This document shows, one piece after another, positions 1-8,925 of a stretch of DNA of 57,756 nucleotides. The notes under the pieces were generated by a model. That model was not told the DNA's origin. It saw only the letters and a program-made list of their open reading frames with translations, and made no database searches. How positions within the stretch are numbered: position 1 is the stretch's first letter; every line of letters starts with the position of its first letter. The position numbers and the translations under genes were made by a program. This stretch comes from Burkholderiales bacterium (GTDB lineage Bacteria > Pseudomonadota > Gammaproteobacteria > Burkholderiales > Burkholderiaceae_C). The DNA is taken from positions 1 through 57,756 of the forward strand of contig JAUVXK010000004.1 in the NCBI GenBank assembly GCA_030603635.1, read 5' to 3'.

Positions 1-1
1 C

Positions 2-784
2 CGCACCGCCCTGCCACGCCCCCAAGGATTCTTGACCGTAGAAAACCTGGTGGTAGGCCCACCGGGTGCCCGGACCCCTGTGCTCAAAGGCATCAAGTTT
101 GGCGCTACAGCAGGCATGCTGGTCGCCGTCATCGGCCCCAGCGCGTCGGGCAAGTCCACGCTGGCGCGGGCGCTGGTGGGCGTCTGGCCACCCATGAGCG
201 GCACCGTGCGGCTGGACGGGGCCGACGTGTCGCAATGGAACAAGGAAGAACTCGGGCCTTGGCTGGGCTATCTGCCGCAGGACGTGGAGCTGTTCGAGGG
301 CACCGTGGCGGAAAACATCGCCCGCTTCGGCCCGCCGGATGCGGCCCGCACCGTGGCGGCCGCCCAGCGCGCCGGTGTGCACGACATGATCCTGCGCCTG
401 CCCCAGGGCTACGACACGCCCATCGGCGAAGGCGGCATGGCCCTCTCGGGTGGGCAGCGCCAGCGCATCGGTCTGGCCCGCGCCATGTACGGCGACCCGG
501 CCTTGGTGGTGCTGGACGAGCCCAACGCCAACCTGGACGAAGCCGGCGACGCCGCGTTGGTCGGCGCTTTGCGCGTGATGAAAGAAGAAAAGCGCACGGT
601 CTTCGTGATCACCCACCGCATGAACCTGCTGGCCGAGGCCGATGCCATTCTGGTGCTTGCCAACGGCACCATCCAGGCCTACGGACCACGAGATGCCGTC
701 ATGAAGACCTTGCGCCCGTTGCACAAACCCGCCGTGGCCACCGCTCCCCCTGACGCACAGTTGCCCCACGAGGCCCAGTCATGA
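2..784 (+). CDS. Type I secretion system permease/ATPase, C-terminal part (5' end off window)
   Basis: The frame is open from the window edge, so this is the nucleotide-binding domain of a PrtD/LapB-type exporter whose membrane domain lies to the left. A TTG at 32 could serve as a start, but the reading (RTALPRPQGFLTVENL) is the usual linker into the ATPase domain. Walker A is GPSASGKST, the signature is LSGGQRQRIGLARA, Walker B is VVLDEP and the H-loop is ITHR; all are intact. It would power export of an unfolded substrate across both membranes together with the adaptor that follows. Its stop overlaps the next start (ATGA at 781-784), so the two are translationally coupled. The substrate is not visible. 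Confidence 0.92.
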   Translation, partial: RTALPRPQGFLTVENLVVGPPGARTPVLKGIKFGATAGMLVAVIGPSASGKSTLARALVGVWPPMSGTVRLDGADVSQWNKEELGPWLGYLPQDVELFEGTVAENIARFGPPDAARTVAAAQRAGVHDMILRLPQGYDTPIGEGGMALSGGQRQRIGLARAMYGDPALVVLDEPNANLDEAGDAALVGALRVMKEEKRTVFVITHRMNLLAEADAILVLANGTIQAYGPRDAVMKTLRPLHKPAVATAPPDAQLPHEAQS

Positions 785-2181
785 GTGCCGAAGCCCCCAC
801 CCCTGCCCTGCAAAGCACCCATGCCGTGGCCCCCGCCACCCTGCTCACGCTGGGCGCGGAACCACTGCCCCAAGAGGCGCCGGTCCTGCCCGACACCGAC
901 TACCGACGCATCCTGCGGCGAGGGCTGTGGATACTGCTGCTCGGCTTCGGCGGCTTCCTGGCCTGGGCCACGCTGGCCCCGCTGGACGAGGGCATCCCGA
1001 CCACCGGCATGGTGGTGGTGGAAAGCAGCCGCAAGACCATCGATCACCTGCAAGGCGGCATCGTGGAGCAGATCCTGGTGCGTGAGGGGCAGCGCGTGAA
1101 GGCGGGTGACGACCTGCTCGTGCTCAACGAGACGCAAAGCCGCTCGGCCCTGAATGCCACGCAAACCCAGTGGCTGACGGCCATCGCCACGCTGGCGCGC
1201 CTGCGGGCCGAGCGCGACGGCACCCCGACCATCGCGCTCCCCCCCGAATTGCAGGCGGCTGCCGCCAGTGATCCGGAGGTGGCCGCGCTGATCCGCACCC
1301 AGGAAAGCCTGTTCAGTTCCAGGCGTCAGGCATTGGAAGGCGAACTGCGCATCATCCGAGAATCGGTGCGCGGGCTGGAGATGCAGCTCGCAAGTCTGGC
1401 CCAGTTGCGTCAGGGGCGGGAAACCCAGATCGCGCTGTTCAATGAGCAACTCGCCTCCTTTCGGGATTTGCGCAACCAGGGTTTCGTCTCGCGCAACAAC
1501 CTGCTGGAGCTGGAACGCCAGCTCGCCGAGGTGCAGAGCAAGCTCAGCGAGGACATGTCCAACATCGCGGGCATCAACGCCCGGCTGGCCGAGTTCCGGA
1601 TGCGTGGCGCGCAGCGCGAAACTGAGTACCGACGCGAGGTGGAAAGCCAGCTCACCGAGATCCAGCGCGAGGTGGCCACCCTGGGTGAGCGCCTGAACGC
1701 GCAACAGGACACCGTCAACCGCCTGGTGCTGCGCGCCCCGGTGGACGGCACCGTGGTGGACCTCACGGCGCACACCGTCGGCGGCGTGGTCAGGCCGGGC
1801 GACCGGGTCATGGACATCGTGCCCGACGATGACAACCTGATCATCGAGGCAAGGCTCGCGCCCCAGTACATCGACCGGGTGCATCCCGGCCTGCAGGCCG
1901 ACGTGCACTTCGACGCGTACTCGGCACGGGTGGATCGCCCCGTGATCACCGGCGAAGTGACCATGGTGTCGGCCGACGTGCTGACCGACCCGCGCAGCGG
2001 CCATCCCTATTTTGCCTTGCGCATCCACGTCAGCCCCGAGGAAGCGGACAAGCTGCGCGGCCTGCGGTTGCAACCGGGCATGCCGACGACGGTCATGGTC
2101 AAGACCGGGGAACGCTCCCTCATGGTTTACCTGACCCAGCCGCTGCTGCGCCGCTTCACCACCGCCCTCACGGAAAGCTGA
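781..2181 (+). CDS. HlyD-family type I secretion periplasmic adaptor
   Basis: 466 residues. A short cytoplasmic N-terminus (about 1-40) is followed by one membrane segment (GLWILLLGFGGFLAWATL), then the membrane-fusion-protein signature around DHLQGGIVEQILVREGQRV (lipoyl-like half), a long alpha-helical coiled coil (about 110-310), and the C-terminal beta-barrel half (LRAPVDGTVVDL onward). This is the PrtE/HlyD architecture: it bridges the inner-membrane ABC exporter to an outer-membrane TolC-like channel. The start overlaps the ATPase stop. No TolC homologue follows on this side, so it may be encoded upstream or elsewhere. Confidence 0.93.
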   Translation: MSAEAPTPALQSTHAVAPATLLTLGAEPLPQEAPVLPDTDYRRILRRGLWILLLGFGGFLAWATLAPLDEGIPTTGMVVVESSRKTIDHLQGGIVEQILVREGQRVKAGDDLLVLNETQSRSALNATQTQWLTAIATLARLRAERDGTPTIALPPELQAAAASDPEVAALIRTQESLFSSRRQALEGELRIIRESVRGLEMQLASLAQLRQGRETQIALFNEQLASFRDLRNQGFVSRNNLLELERQLAEVQSKLSEDMSNIAGINARLAEFRMRGAQRETEYRREVESQLTEIQREVATLGERLNAQQDTVNRLVLRAPVDGTVVDLTAHTVGGVVRPGDRVMDIVPDDDNLIIEARLAPQYIDRVHPGLQADVHFDAYSARVDRPVITGEVTMVSADVLTDPRSGHPYFALRIHVSPEEADKLRGLRLQPGMPTTVMVKTGERSLMVYLTQPLLRRFTTALTES

Positions 2182-2191
2182 CAATAACGGG

Positions 2192-2869
2192 ATGAACCCG
2201 TTGCACATCCCTACCCCTCTTCGCCTGACGTTCCTGGGCCTCGCGGCCCTGCTGGGCGCCTGCGCCAGCCCGCCCCCCGCCCGCCAGGAAGCCCCCACCA
2301 CTCCTTCGACCCAGGTGTTTCGCTACACGGGTGGACAGCTCACGGTCAGGACGCAGGGCACGACCTGCCTGCTGGAACTCAAGGGCGAGATCCAGGCGGC
2401 CACCGTCCGGCAGATGGCCGCACCGTTGCAGGCCATTGAGCAGGCCGGGTGCACGCGCAAGACACTGGCGCTGGACGCCACCCAGGGGGTGCTGGGCGAT
2501 GCGATCACGCTCGGCTCCATGATCCGCAACCGTGGTTACACCACGCAGGTGGCACCGGGCGCCACCTGCAACACCCCCTGCATGATGGTGTTTGCCGCCG
2601 GTACCGAGCGATGGCTGCCTGCGTCGCCAGCGCCAGCTCGCATCGCTTTCTCGCAGATCCCGCCCGATGCCGATTTCGGCCGCCAGGTGTGCGAAACCGA
2701 ACTGAGCCGAGGCCAGCAGCTCACGCTGCTGCGCTACCTGCGGGCCATGCTGCCGCCGCCAACAGCGCTCGCCGTGTACCAGAAGCTGGAAGCCGCGAAC
2801 TGCCGCAACACAGACGTGTACGGCCCCCAGGAAGCCCTGGCCATGGGGCTCGCGACGGCCCTCCGCTAG
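2192..2869 (+). CDS. Putative lipoprotein of the COG3904-like (ClpP-fold) periplasmic type
   Basis: 225 residues. The N-terminus is a lipoprotein signal (hydrophobic LTFLGLAALLGAC with the lipobox cysteine at about residue 24). The body has a pattern known from COG3904-type predicted periplasmic proteins: LALDATQGVLGDAITLGSMIR (residues about 90-110), then RGYTTQVAPGATCNTPC and a conserved MMVFAAGTERW. These resemble the oxyanion strand and helix of ClpP/crotonase folds, but I do not see a confident Ser-His-Asp triad. It starts 10 bases after the HlyD gene, so it is probably in the same operon and may assist or anchor the secretion system. Function is otherwise unknown. Confidence 0.75.
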   Translation: MNPLHIPTPLRLTFLGLAALLGACASPPPARQEAPTTPSTQVFRYTGGQLTVRTQGTTCLLELKGEIQAATVRQMAAPLQAIEQAGCTRKTLALDATQGVLGDAITLGSMIRNRGYTTQVAPGATCNTPCMMVFAAGTERWLPASPAPARIAFSQIPPDADFGRQVCETELSRGQQLTLLRYLRAMLPPPTALAVYQKLEAANCRNTDVYGPQEALAMGLATALR

Positions 2870-2894
2870 AGCGTCACAACACCGACCGGACGCG

Positions 2895-3851
2895 TCAGAA
2901 CAGCTCGATGTCGCCGGCCGGCGGCAGCACCGACGCGGAACGCAGAGCCGGTTCAATGTCGAAGCAGACCACCCGGTTGCGCCCGCTTTTTTTCGCCAGA
3001 TAGACCGCCTGGTCAGCCCGGTCGAAGGCACCGGCCGGGCTGTCCTTGGAGCAGATCTGGGTATAGCCCAGGCTCACGGTGATGCGCCCGACCTGGGGGA
3101 AGTCGTGCGTTTCCACGGTGCGGCGCAGGCGCTGAAACAGCGCATCGGCGATCGCCGCATCGGTCGAGGGCAACAGCACCACAAACTCCTCACCACCAAA
3201 CCGGTAGAAGCGGTCCTGGCGACGGAACACCTGCCGCATCAGCCGCGCCAGCAGGATCAGCACCTCGTCCCCGATGAGGTGCCCGTGCTCATCGTTGACG
3301 CGCTTGAAGTGGTCCACATCCAGCACGCCGAGCCAGTAGCCGGGAGGGCTGTCCTGATGCCGGCGCTCCGGCTGCCCTGGCACCCCGGTTTCCGAATCGG
3401 CAGCGTGGGGGCGCTCCAGGCAGTTCATGCTGAGTCGCCAGAAGGTTTCGTCGAACGACTTGCGATTGAACAGTCCCGTCATCGGGTCACGCTCGGCACC
3501 GTCGAGCAGGCGCAGGACGTGTTGATACGCCCTGACCAGATGGCCGACGAAATCCAGGGTGTCGCTGCAATCCGGCGGCGACCAGACGCGCAGCAGCGAC
3601 TGCTCACCAAACTCCGAGCGCATCTCCCAGCACTGGCAGCTGCCGTGGTCCGGCACCACGGCATTGGCAGGCAGCTCTGACTGCTCGTCCAACTCCGCGC
3701 GCTCCACGGCGGGCCAGGACAGGACGCCATCCAGCAGCAGTTGCGCAAGTTCACGCCGCTCACGCGCGCCGGTCAGTCGGGTCACCCAAGCCAGCGCCGA
3801 GGATTCGACTTGACCGGACGAGCTGGACGGCAGGGGGGCTGCGACAAACAT
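2895..3851 (-). CDS. Diguanylate cyclase (GGDEF domain, GGEEF motif)
   Basis: 318 residues. The N-terminal ~130 residues have no domain I can name (perhaps a degenerate GAF-like sensor). The C-terminal GGDEF domain begins at DPMTGLFNRKSF, contains LDVDHFKRVND (metal and GTP binding), the active-site motif FGGEEFVVLLP and the usual C-terminal AKKSGRNRV. An RxxD inhibitory site (RRQD) lies five residues before GGEEF, so c-di-GMP feedback is likely. No transmembrane segment is evident. The gene lies downstream of polA on the same strand and converges with the lipoprotein gene (25-base gap). Confidence 0.93.
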   Translation of the reverse strand: MFVAAPLPSSSSGQVESSALAWVTRLTGARERRELAQLLLDGVLSWPAVERAELDEQSELPANAVVPDHGSCQCWEMRSEFGEQSLLRVWSPPDCSDTLDFVGHLVRAYQHVLRLLDGAERDPMTGLFNRKSFDETFWRLSMNCLERPHAADSETGVPGQPERRHQDSPPGYWLGVLDVDHFKRVNDEHGHLIGDEVLILLARLMRQVFRRQDRFYRFGGEEFVVLLPSTDAAIADALFQRLRRTVETHDFPQVGRITVSLGYTQICSKDSPAGAFDRADQAVYLAKKSGRNRVVCFDIEPALRSASVLPPAGDIELF

Positions 3852-3859
3852 GGCGGACG

Positions 3860-3868
3860 ATTATGTCA
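3860..3868 (-). promoter_or_regulatory. Extended -10 element at the diguanylate cyclase start
   Basis: Read on the minus strand this is TGACATAAT, an extended -10 (TG-N-CATAAT). It ends only about 8 bases before the ATG at 3851, so transcription from it would begin at or within two bases of the start codon and give a nearly leaderless message. There is no recognisable -35 and no ribosome binding site. This is a weak prediction. Confidence 0.25.
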
Positions 3869-3941
3869 GGCAACCTTTCAGTGCATATCTAGCGTTTTCC
3901 ATGAGAAGCATGCTGCATGCAAGCAGCCGAACGCCGCAGGG

Positions 3942-6725
3942 TCAGTGGGCCTGTTCCCAGTTGGCTCCCACACCGACCTCGGCGAGCAGCGGAACCTGCA
4001 GTCGCGCCACCCCGGCCATGAGCCGCGGAACCTCAGTCTTGAGCCAGTCCACCTCGGCTTCGGGCACCTCGAACACCAGTTCGTCGTGCACCTGCATGAT
4101 CATCTTCGTGCCCTTGCCTTGCGCGTCCAGCGCCTGCTGCACCGCCACCATGCTCATCTTGATGAGATCGGCCGCAGTGCCCTGCATCGGCGCGTTGATG
4201 GCCGCGCGCTCGGCGGCGGCGCGGCGAGGGCCGTTGGGGCTGTTGATCTCGGGCAGGTAGAGCCGCCGGCCGAACACCGTTTCCACATAGCCTCGCGCCT
4301 TGGCCTGGGCCTTGGTGTCGTCCATATAGTGGCGCACACCCGCGAAGCGCTGGAAGTAGCGGTCGATGTAGTTCTTGGCCGCCGTGTTGTCGATGCCCAG
4401 CGCCTTGGCCAGGCCATAGCTGCTCATGCCGTAGATGAGCCCGAAGTTGATGACCTTGGCATAGCGGCGTTGCTCGCTGCTGACCTGCTCCGGCGCCAGG
4501 CCGAACACCTCGGCCGCCGTGGCGCGGTGCACGTCCATACCCTCGGCAAAGGCCTTGAGCAAGGCCTCGTCGCCGCTGATGTGGGCCATGATGCGCAGTT
4601 CGATCTGCGAGTAGTCGGCACTGGCAATCACATGCCCCGGTGGTGCGACGAAGGCCTCGCGCACACGCCGCCCCTCGGCCGTGCGGATCGGAATGTTCTG
4701 GAGGTTGGGGTCGTTGCTGGACAGGCGCCCGGTCACCGCCACCGCCTGCGCATAGTGCGTGTGCACGCGGCCGGTGCGGGGGTGGGCCATGCCGGCCAGC
4801 TTGTCGGTGTAGGTGCCCTTGAGCTTGGTGAGCGAGCGGTGTTCAAGGATCTTGGCGGGCAGCGGGTAGTCCTCGGCCAGCTTTTCGAGCACCTCCTCGT
4901 CGGTGCTGCGCGCGCCGGTGGCGGTTTTTTTCACCACCGGCAGGCCCAGCTTGTCGAAAAAGATCTCGCCCAGCTGCTTGGGGCTGCTGAGGTTGAACGG
5001 CTGTCCGGCGATCTCGTAGGCCTCGGTTTCCAGTTGCAGGATGCGCTGACCCAGTTCATGGCTCTGGCGCGCCAGGGTGTCGGCGTCGATCAGCACGCCG
5101 TGGCGTTCGATGCGGTACAACGCTTCGCTGCTGGCGATCTCCAGCTCGTAGATGGCCTTGAGCCTGTCGTCGGCCTGCAGGCGTGGCCAGAGCACCCGGT
5201 GCACGGCCAGGGTGAGGTCGCTGTCTTCGCACGAGTACTCCGCGGCCTTGTCGATGGCCACCTGCGCAAACGGGATCTGGTGAGCGCCCTTGCCACACAG
5301 GTCCTCGTAGCTGATCCCGCTGCGGCCCAGGTGGCGTTCGGCCAAGCTGCCCAGGTTGTGCGGCTTGTGCACCTCGAGCACGTAGCTTTGCAGCATGGTG
5401 TCGTGCACATAGCCGCGCACCTCGATGCCGTGGTTTGCGAAGACGTGCCGGTCGTATTTGACGTGCTGGCCCAGCTTGGGCCGGGCCCCATCTTCCAGCC
5501 AGGGCTTGAGGCGAGCCAGCACCTCGTCGCGCGGCAGTTGCGAGGTGGCATCCGGGCCTGCATGGGCCAGCGGCACGTAGGCCGCCTCACCGGGCTCGAC
5601 ACTGAAGGAGAGGCCCACGATTTCGGCCCGCATCTCGTCCAGCGATGTGGTTTCGGTATCAAGGGCGACCAGTTCGGCCTCCAGCAAGCGGCTGAGCCAT
5701 GCGTCGAACGCCTCCCAGGTGAGGAGGATCTGGTAATCCCGTGGCCCGGCGACCGGAAGGGCGTCGGCACTGCCGAACAGGTCGTCGGTCTGGCCCGACG
5801 CGGTCTCGGGCAGGCCGCGCCCCGGAGACCGCCCCTGTGTCTCGGCCAGCGCGCGTGCCAGGCCCTTGAAGCCGTAGCGCTCATAGAACGCCCGCAGGGA
5901 CTCCGGGTCGCGTGCCCGCAGGACCAGCGCTTCCAGATCCGGCAAGCCAGGCACATGCTCGCCCAGATCGCAGTCGGTCTTGATCGTCACCAACTGCCGT
6001 CCGGTCGACAACCAGTCGCGTGCCTTGCGCAAGTTGTCGCCAGCCACGCCCTTGATCTGGTCCGCATGGGCCAGCACCCCATCGAGCGAACCGTATTCCA
6101 GCAGCCACTTGGCCGCAGTCTTGGGGCCCACCTTTTCCACGCCGGGCACGTTGTCCACGGTGTCACCCACCAGGGCCTGGTAATCCACCATCAGCCGGGG
6201 GGGTACGCCGAACTCGGCGGTCACACCCGCCACATCGCGCACCTTGCCGCTCATGGTGTCCATGATGGTGATGTGCTCATTGACAAGCTGGCTCAGGTCC
6301 TTGTCGCCACTCGAGACGATCACGCGCACGCCCTGCGCGGCCGCTGTGGCCGCCAAGGTACCGATCACGTCATCGGCCTCGACGCCCGGCACGTCCAGTA
6401 CGGTCCAGCCCATCAGTCCGACCACCTCGTGGATGGGCGGTATCTGGGCGCGCAGGTCGTCCGGCATGGGGCTGCGGTGGGCCTTGTATTCGGGGTAGAG
6501 CGCGTCGCGGAAGGTGGGGCCGGAAGCGTCGAACACGCAGGCCACGTAGTCGGCCGGATGCTCCTTCTGGAGCGCCTGCAGCATGTTGATCATGCCGCGG
6601 ATGGCGCCGGTGGCAGGGCTCGTGGGGTCGCCCGGCACGGCCCGCAGATCGGGCATCGCATGGTAGGCACGGTAGAGGTAGCTGGAACCGTCCACCAGCA
6701 CCAGGGTTTTCTGGGGTTCACTCAT
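3942..6725 (-). CDS. polA: DNA polymerase I
   Basis: 927 residues when started at the ATG at 6725 (MSEPQKTLVLVDGSSYLYRA). An upstream in-frame start at 6758 would overlap the divergent gene and adds 11 unconserved residues. Three domains are intact. The 5'-3' flap nuclease spans about 1-290 (DGSSYLYRA, GVEADDVIGTLA, SGDKDLSQLV). The 3'-5' proofreading domain spans about 335-520, with DTET, KYDRHVFANHGI and YSCEDSD all keeping their acidic residues. The polymerase domain has motif A DYSQIELR near 701, motif B RRYAKVINFGLIYG near 755 and motif C VHDELV near 878. Role: Okazaki fragment maturation and repair synthesis. It is divergent from the DUF2782-like gene, a pairing common in proteobacteria. 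Confidence 0.98.
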   Translation of the reverse strand: MSEPQKTLVLVDGSSYLYRAYHAMPDLRAVPGDPTSPATGAIRGMINMLQALQKEHPADYVACVFDASGPTFRDALYPEYKAHRSPMPDDLRAQIPPIHEVVGLMGWTVLDVPGVEADDVIGTLAATAAAQGVRVIVSSGDKDLSQLVNEHITIMDTMSGKVRDVAGVTAEFGVPPRLMVDYQALVGDTVDNVPGVEKVGPKTAAKWLLEYGSLDGVLAHADQIKGVAGDNLRKARDWLSTGRQLVTIKTDCDLGEHVPGLPDLEALVLRARDPESLRAFYERYGFKGLARALAETQGRSPGRGLPETASGQTDDLFGSADALPVAGPRDYQILLTWEAFDAWLSRLLEAELVALDTETTSLDEMRAEIVGLSFSVEPGEAAYVPLAHAGPDATSQLPRDEVLARLKPWLEDGARPKLGQHVKYDRHVFANHGIEVRGYVHDTMLQSYVLEVHKPHNLGSLAERHLGRSGISYEDLCGKGAHQIPFAQVAIDKAAEYSCEDSDLTLAVHRVLWPRLQADDRLKAIYELEIASSEALYRIERHGVLIDADTLARQSHELGQRILQLETEAYEIAGQPFNLSSPKQLGEIFFDKLGLPVVKKTATGARSTDEEVLEKLAEDYPLPAKILEHRSLTKLKGTYTDKLAGMAHPRTGRVHTHYAQAVAVTGRLSSNDPNLQNIPIRTAEGRRVREAFVAPPGHVIASADYSQIELRIMAHISGDEALLKAFAEGMDVHRATAAEVFGLAPEQVSSEQRRYAKVINFGLIYGMSSYGLAKALGIDNTAAKNYIDRYFQRFAGVRHYMDDTKAQAKARGYVETVFGRRLYLPEINSPNGPRRAAAERAAINAPMQGTAADLIKMSMVAVQQALDAQGKGTKMIMQVHDELVFEVPEAEVDWLKTEVPRLMAGVARLQVPLLAEVGVGANWEQAH

Positions 6726-6774
6726 GCCCGGATTGTGCCGGCAAACCTGCGGGGGCATTGCCTACAATGGAGGC

Positions 6775-7128
6775 ATGGACCGTTTCCCTTTCCGATGCCC
6801 GACGTCGCGCGCACACCTTCTGCGCCTGATCACCCCCGCCATGCTCGCCGCCCTCTGGTCGGCCGGCCCGGTGTTCGCACAAGCCGCCTCGGGCAGCGCG
6901 CTGGAGCGCGAACCGGTGCGCACGCTGGAGCAGAAAACCGAGCGCATCGTGCACCACGACGCAGGCAGCCGGATCGAGGAACTGCGCGTGGGCGGTCAGA
7001 CCCGCAGCATCGAGGTGCAGACCAACAGCCGCGTGCCAGGCTATCAGGTGCAGCCCATCGACCCCGCTCGCAGCCTGGACGACAAGGGTTCCACGGGCAA
7101 AAGCAGCTGGCGCGTGCTGAAATTCTGA
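6775..7128 (+). CDS. Small exported protein, DUF2782-like
   Basis: 117 residues from the ATG at 6775 (MDRFPF), which has AGG just upstream. A signal peptide (ITPAMLAALWSAGPVFAQA) runs to about residue 39. The mature part carries RIEELRVGGQTRSIEV and VPGYQVQPIDP, resembling the DUF2782 pattern (E-E-x-R-V-N-G... followed by P-x-Y), a family often encoded beside polA. It is predicted periplasmic with unknown function. It ends two bases before thrB and is probably co-transcribed with it. Confidence 0.7.
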   Translation: MDRFPFRCPTSRAHLLRLITPAMLAALWSAGPVFAQAASGSALEREPVRTLEQKTERIVHHDAGSRIEELRVGGQTRSIEVQTNSRVPGYQVQPIDPARSLDDKGSTGKSSWRVLKF

Positions 7129-7130
7129 TC

Positions 7131-8084
7131 ATGGCCGTTTTCACCGAAGTCTCACGCGATGAGGCCGCGGCGCTGCTGCGCCGGCTTGACCTGGGCGAAC
7201 TGACCGACATGACCGGCATCGCCGGTGGCATCGAGAACACCAACTATTTCATCGGCGCCGAGCGCGACGGGCAACGCCACGACTATGTGCTGACGCTGTT
7301 CGAGCGCCTGACCTTCGAGCAGTTGCCGTTCTACCTGCACCTGATGAAACATCTGGCCGCCAAGGGCATCCCCGTGCCGGCTCCGGCCGCCGATGCCAAG
7401 GGCGAGATCCTGCACCGCGTCCAGGGCAAGCCTGCCGCCGTGGTGGACCGCCTGCGCGGCAGAAGCGAACTGGCGCCCGGCACCGTGCATTGCGCCCAGG
7501 TGGGCGCCATGCTGGCGCGCATGCATCTGGCAGGCCGGGACTATGACCGCGAACAGCCCAACCTGCGCGGCCTGCCCTGGTGGAACGACACCGTACCCGT
7601 GGTGTTGCCCCACGTGAGCGCCGAACAGGCCAACCTCCTGCGTGGCGAACTGGCCTACCAGAACCACCTGGCCCAGACCCCAGCTTACGCATCGCTCCCA
7701 CGTGGACCTATCCACGCCGACCTCTTCCGCGACAACGTGATGTTCGACCATGGCGAACTCAGCGGCTTCTTCGACTTCTACTTTGCCGGCTGCGACACCT
7801 GGCTGTTCGACCTGGCCGTGTGCCTGAACGACTGGTGCATCGACCTGGAGACCGGTTGTGCCGACAGGGAACGGGAACAGGCCATGGTGGAGTCCTACGA
7901 GGGCGTGCGCCCCCTCATGGCGGCCGAACGCCAGCTGCTCCCGGCCATGAAGCGGGCCGGTGCACTGCGGTTCTGGGTGTCGCGCCTGTGGGACTGGTAC
8001 CTGCCCCGCGAGGCGTCGATGCTCAAGCCCCACGACCCGACCCATTTCGAACGCGTCCTGCGCGCACGGATCCACGCCCTATGA
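7131..8084 (+). CDS. thrB: Homoserine kinase (choline-kinase-like fold)
   Basis: 317 residues starting MAVFTEVSRDEAAALL. This is the COG2334 type of ThrB found in beta- and gammaproteobacteria such as Pseudomonas, unrelated to the GHMP-family enzyme of E. coli. Signatures are GGIENTNYFI near the N-terminus (nucleotide loop), the Brenner-type catalytic motif GPIHADLFRDNVMF, and the metal-binding FFDFYFAGCD. It phosphorylates homoserine on the way to threonine. It sits between the DUF2782-like gene and the membrane protein gene, overlapping the latter by ATGA. Confidence 0.95.
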   Translation: MAVFTEVSRDEAAALLRRLDLGELTDMTGIAGGIENTNYFIGAERDGQRHDYVLTLFERLTFEQLPFYLHLMKHLAAKGIPVPAPAADAKGEILHRVQGKPAAVVDRLRGRSELAPGTVHCAQVGAMLARMHLAGRDYDREQPNLRGLPWWNDTVPVVLPHVSAEQANLLRGELAYQNHLAQTPAYASLPRGPIHADLFRDNVMFDHGELSGFFDFYFAGCDTWLFDLAVCLNDWCIDLETGCADREREQAMVESYEGVRPLMAAERQLLPAMKRAGALRFWVSRLWDWYLPREASMLKPHDPTHFERVLRARIHAL

Positions 8085-8863
8085 AGCTGCACAAAGTCCC
8101 CGCCAGCACCGGCATCCAGTGGGTCAAACTGGGCATACGCACGTTCTTCCGCCAGCCGCTGGCCCTGGCCGGCCTGTTCTTCATGTTCATGCTGCTGGTG
8201 TCGGTTCTGTCCATCATCCCCCTGCTCGGGCATGCCCTGGCCCTGGCGCTACTGCCGGCCGCCACGCTGGGGCTGATGGCGGCCACCAGGGAAGCCGCTG
8301 CCGGGCAATTTCCCATGCCTACCGTCCTGGCCAGCGCCTTCCAGGCGGGCAAGGACCGCATGCGCGCCATGCTGGTGCTGGGCGCGATCTATGCGGCGGG
8401 CTCCTTCGTGATCATGGGCCTGACGGCCCTGATCGCAGGCAGCGACCCGGTGAGCTTCGACCCGGAAAGCATGGAGTCGGCCGGCGAACTGCTGCGCCAG
8501 CCCGGTGTGATGCGCGGCATCGTGGTGAGCCTGGTGCTGTACGTCCCCCTCGGCCTGCTGTTCTGGCACGCACCTGCGCTGGTGCACTGGCATGGGGTAT
8601 CGCCCGCCAAGAGCCTTTTCTTCAGCGCCCTGGCCTGCTGGACCAACAAGGCTGCGCTGATCGTCTACTTCCTGGGTTGGACCGGCGTGTTCTTCGGCGT
8701 CTCGCTGGTGCTGGTGCTGTTCGCCACGGCCTTCGGGGGGCCCCAGTTGCTGAGCCTGCTGATCTTCCCCGTGGCCATGCTGATGAGCGCGATGTTCTTT
8801 TCGTCGCTGTACTTCACCTTCCGCGACAGTTTCACCACCGACGAAGGAAACGCACCCGCCTGA
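8081..8863 (+). CDS. BPSS1780-type integral membrane protein
   Basis: 260 residues with about six hydrophobic segments (for example LALAGLFFMFMLLVSVLSII and LIVYFLGWTGVFFGVSLVL). The opening VPASTGIQWVKLGIRTFFRQPLAL and the repeated hydrophobic layout match what I recall as the BPSS1780 family of betaproteobacterial membrane proteins. Its biochemical role is unknown. The ATG overlaps the thrB stop by four bases, so it is translationally coupled to thrB. Confidence 0.8.
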   Translation: MKLHKVPASTGIQWVKLGIRTFFRQPLALAGLFFMFMLLVSVLSIIPLLGHALALALLPAATLGLMAATREAAAGQFPMPTVLASAFQAGKDRMRAMLVLGAIYAAGSFVIMGLTALIAGSDPVSFDPESMESAGELLRQPGVMRGIVVSLVLYVPLGLLFWHAPALVHWHGVSPAKSLFFSALACWTNKAALIVYFLGWTGVFFGVSLVLVLFATAFGGPQLLSLLIFPVAMLMSAMFFSSLYFTFRDSFTTDEGNAPA

Positions 8864-8925
8864 AACCCGTTACAGTGGCAACCGTTGTCAGGGAGATCAT
8901 TAAAAAGCCTCCGCCCTGAGTTCCC

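Noticed and set aside
679-2301. 540-codon open frame antisense to the HlyD-type gene
   Set aside because: It is a shadow of a conserved gene, with biased composition and no recognisable domain or ribosome binding site.
3741-8084. Very long open frame covering the antisense of polA and joining thrB
   Set aside because: High GC suppresses stops on the opposite strand. Only the part from 7131 has protein-like sequence (thrB); the rest is His/Arg/Gly-rich nonsense opposite a well-conserved polymerase.
8885-8906. TTGTCA plus TAAAAA before the second GGDEF gene as a promoter
   Set aside because: The hexamers are only 10 bases apart, too close for a sigma-70 promoter.
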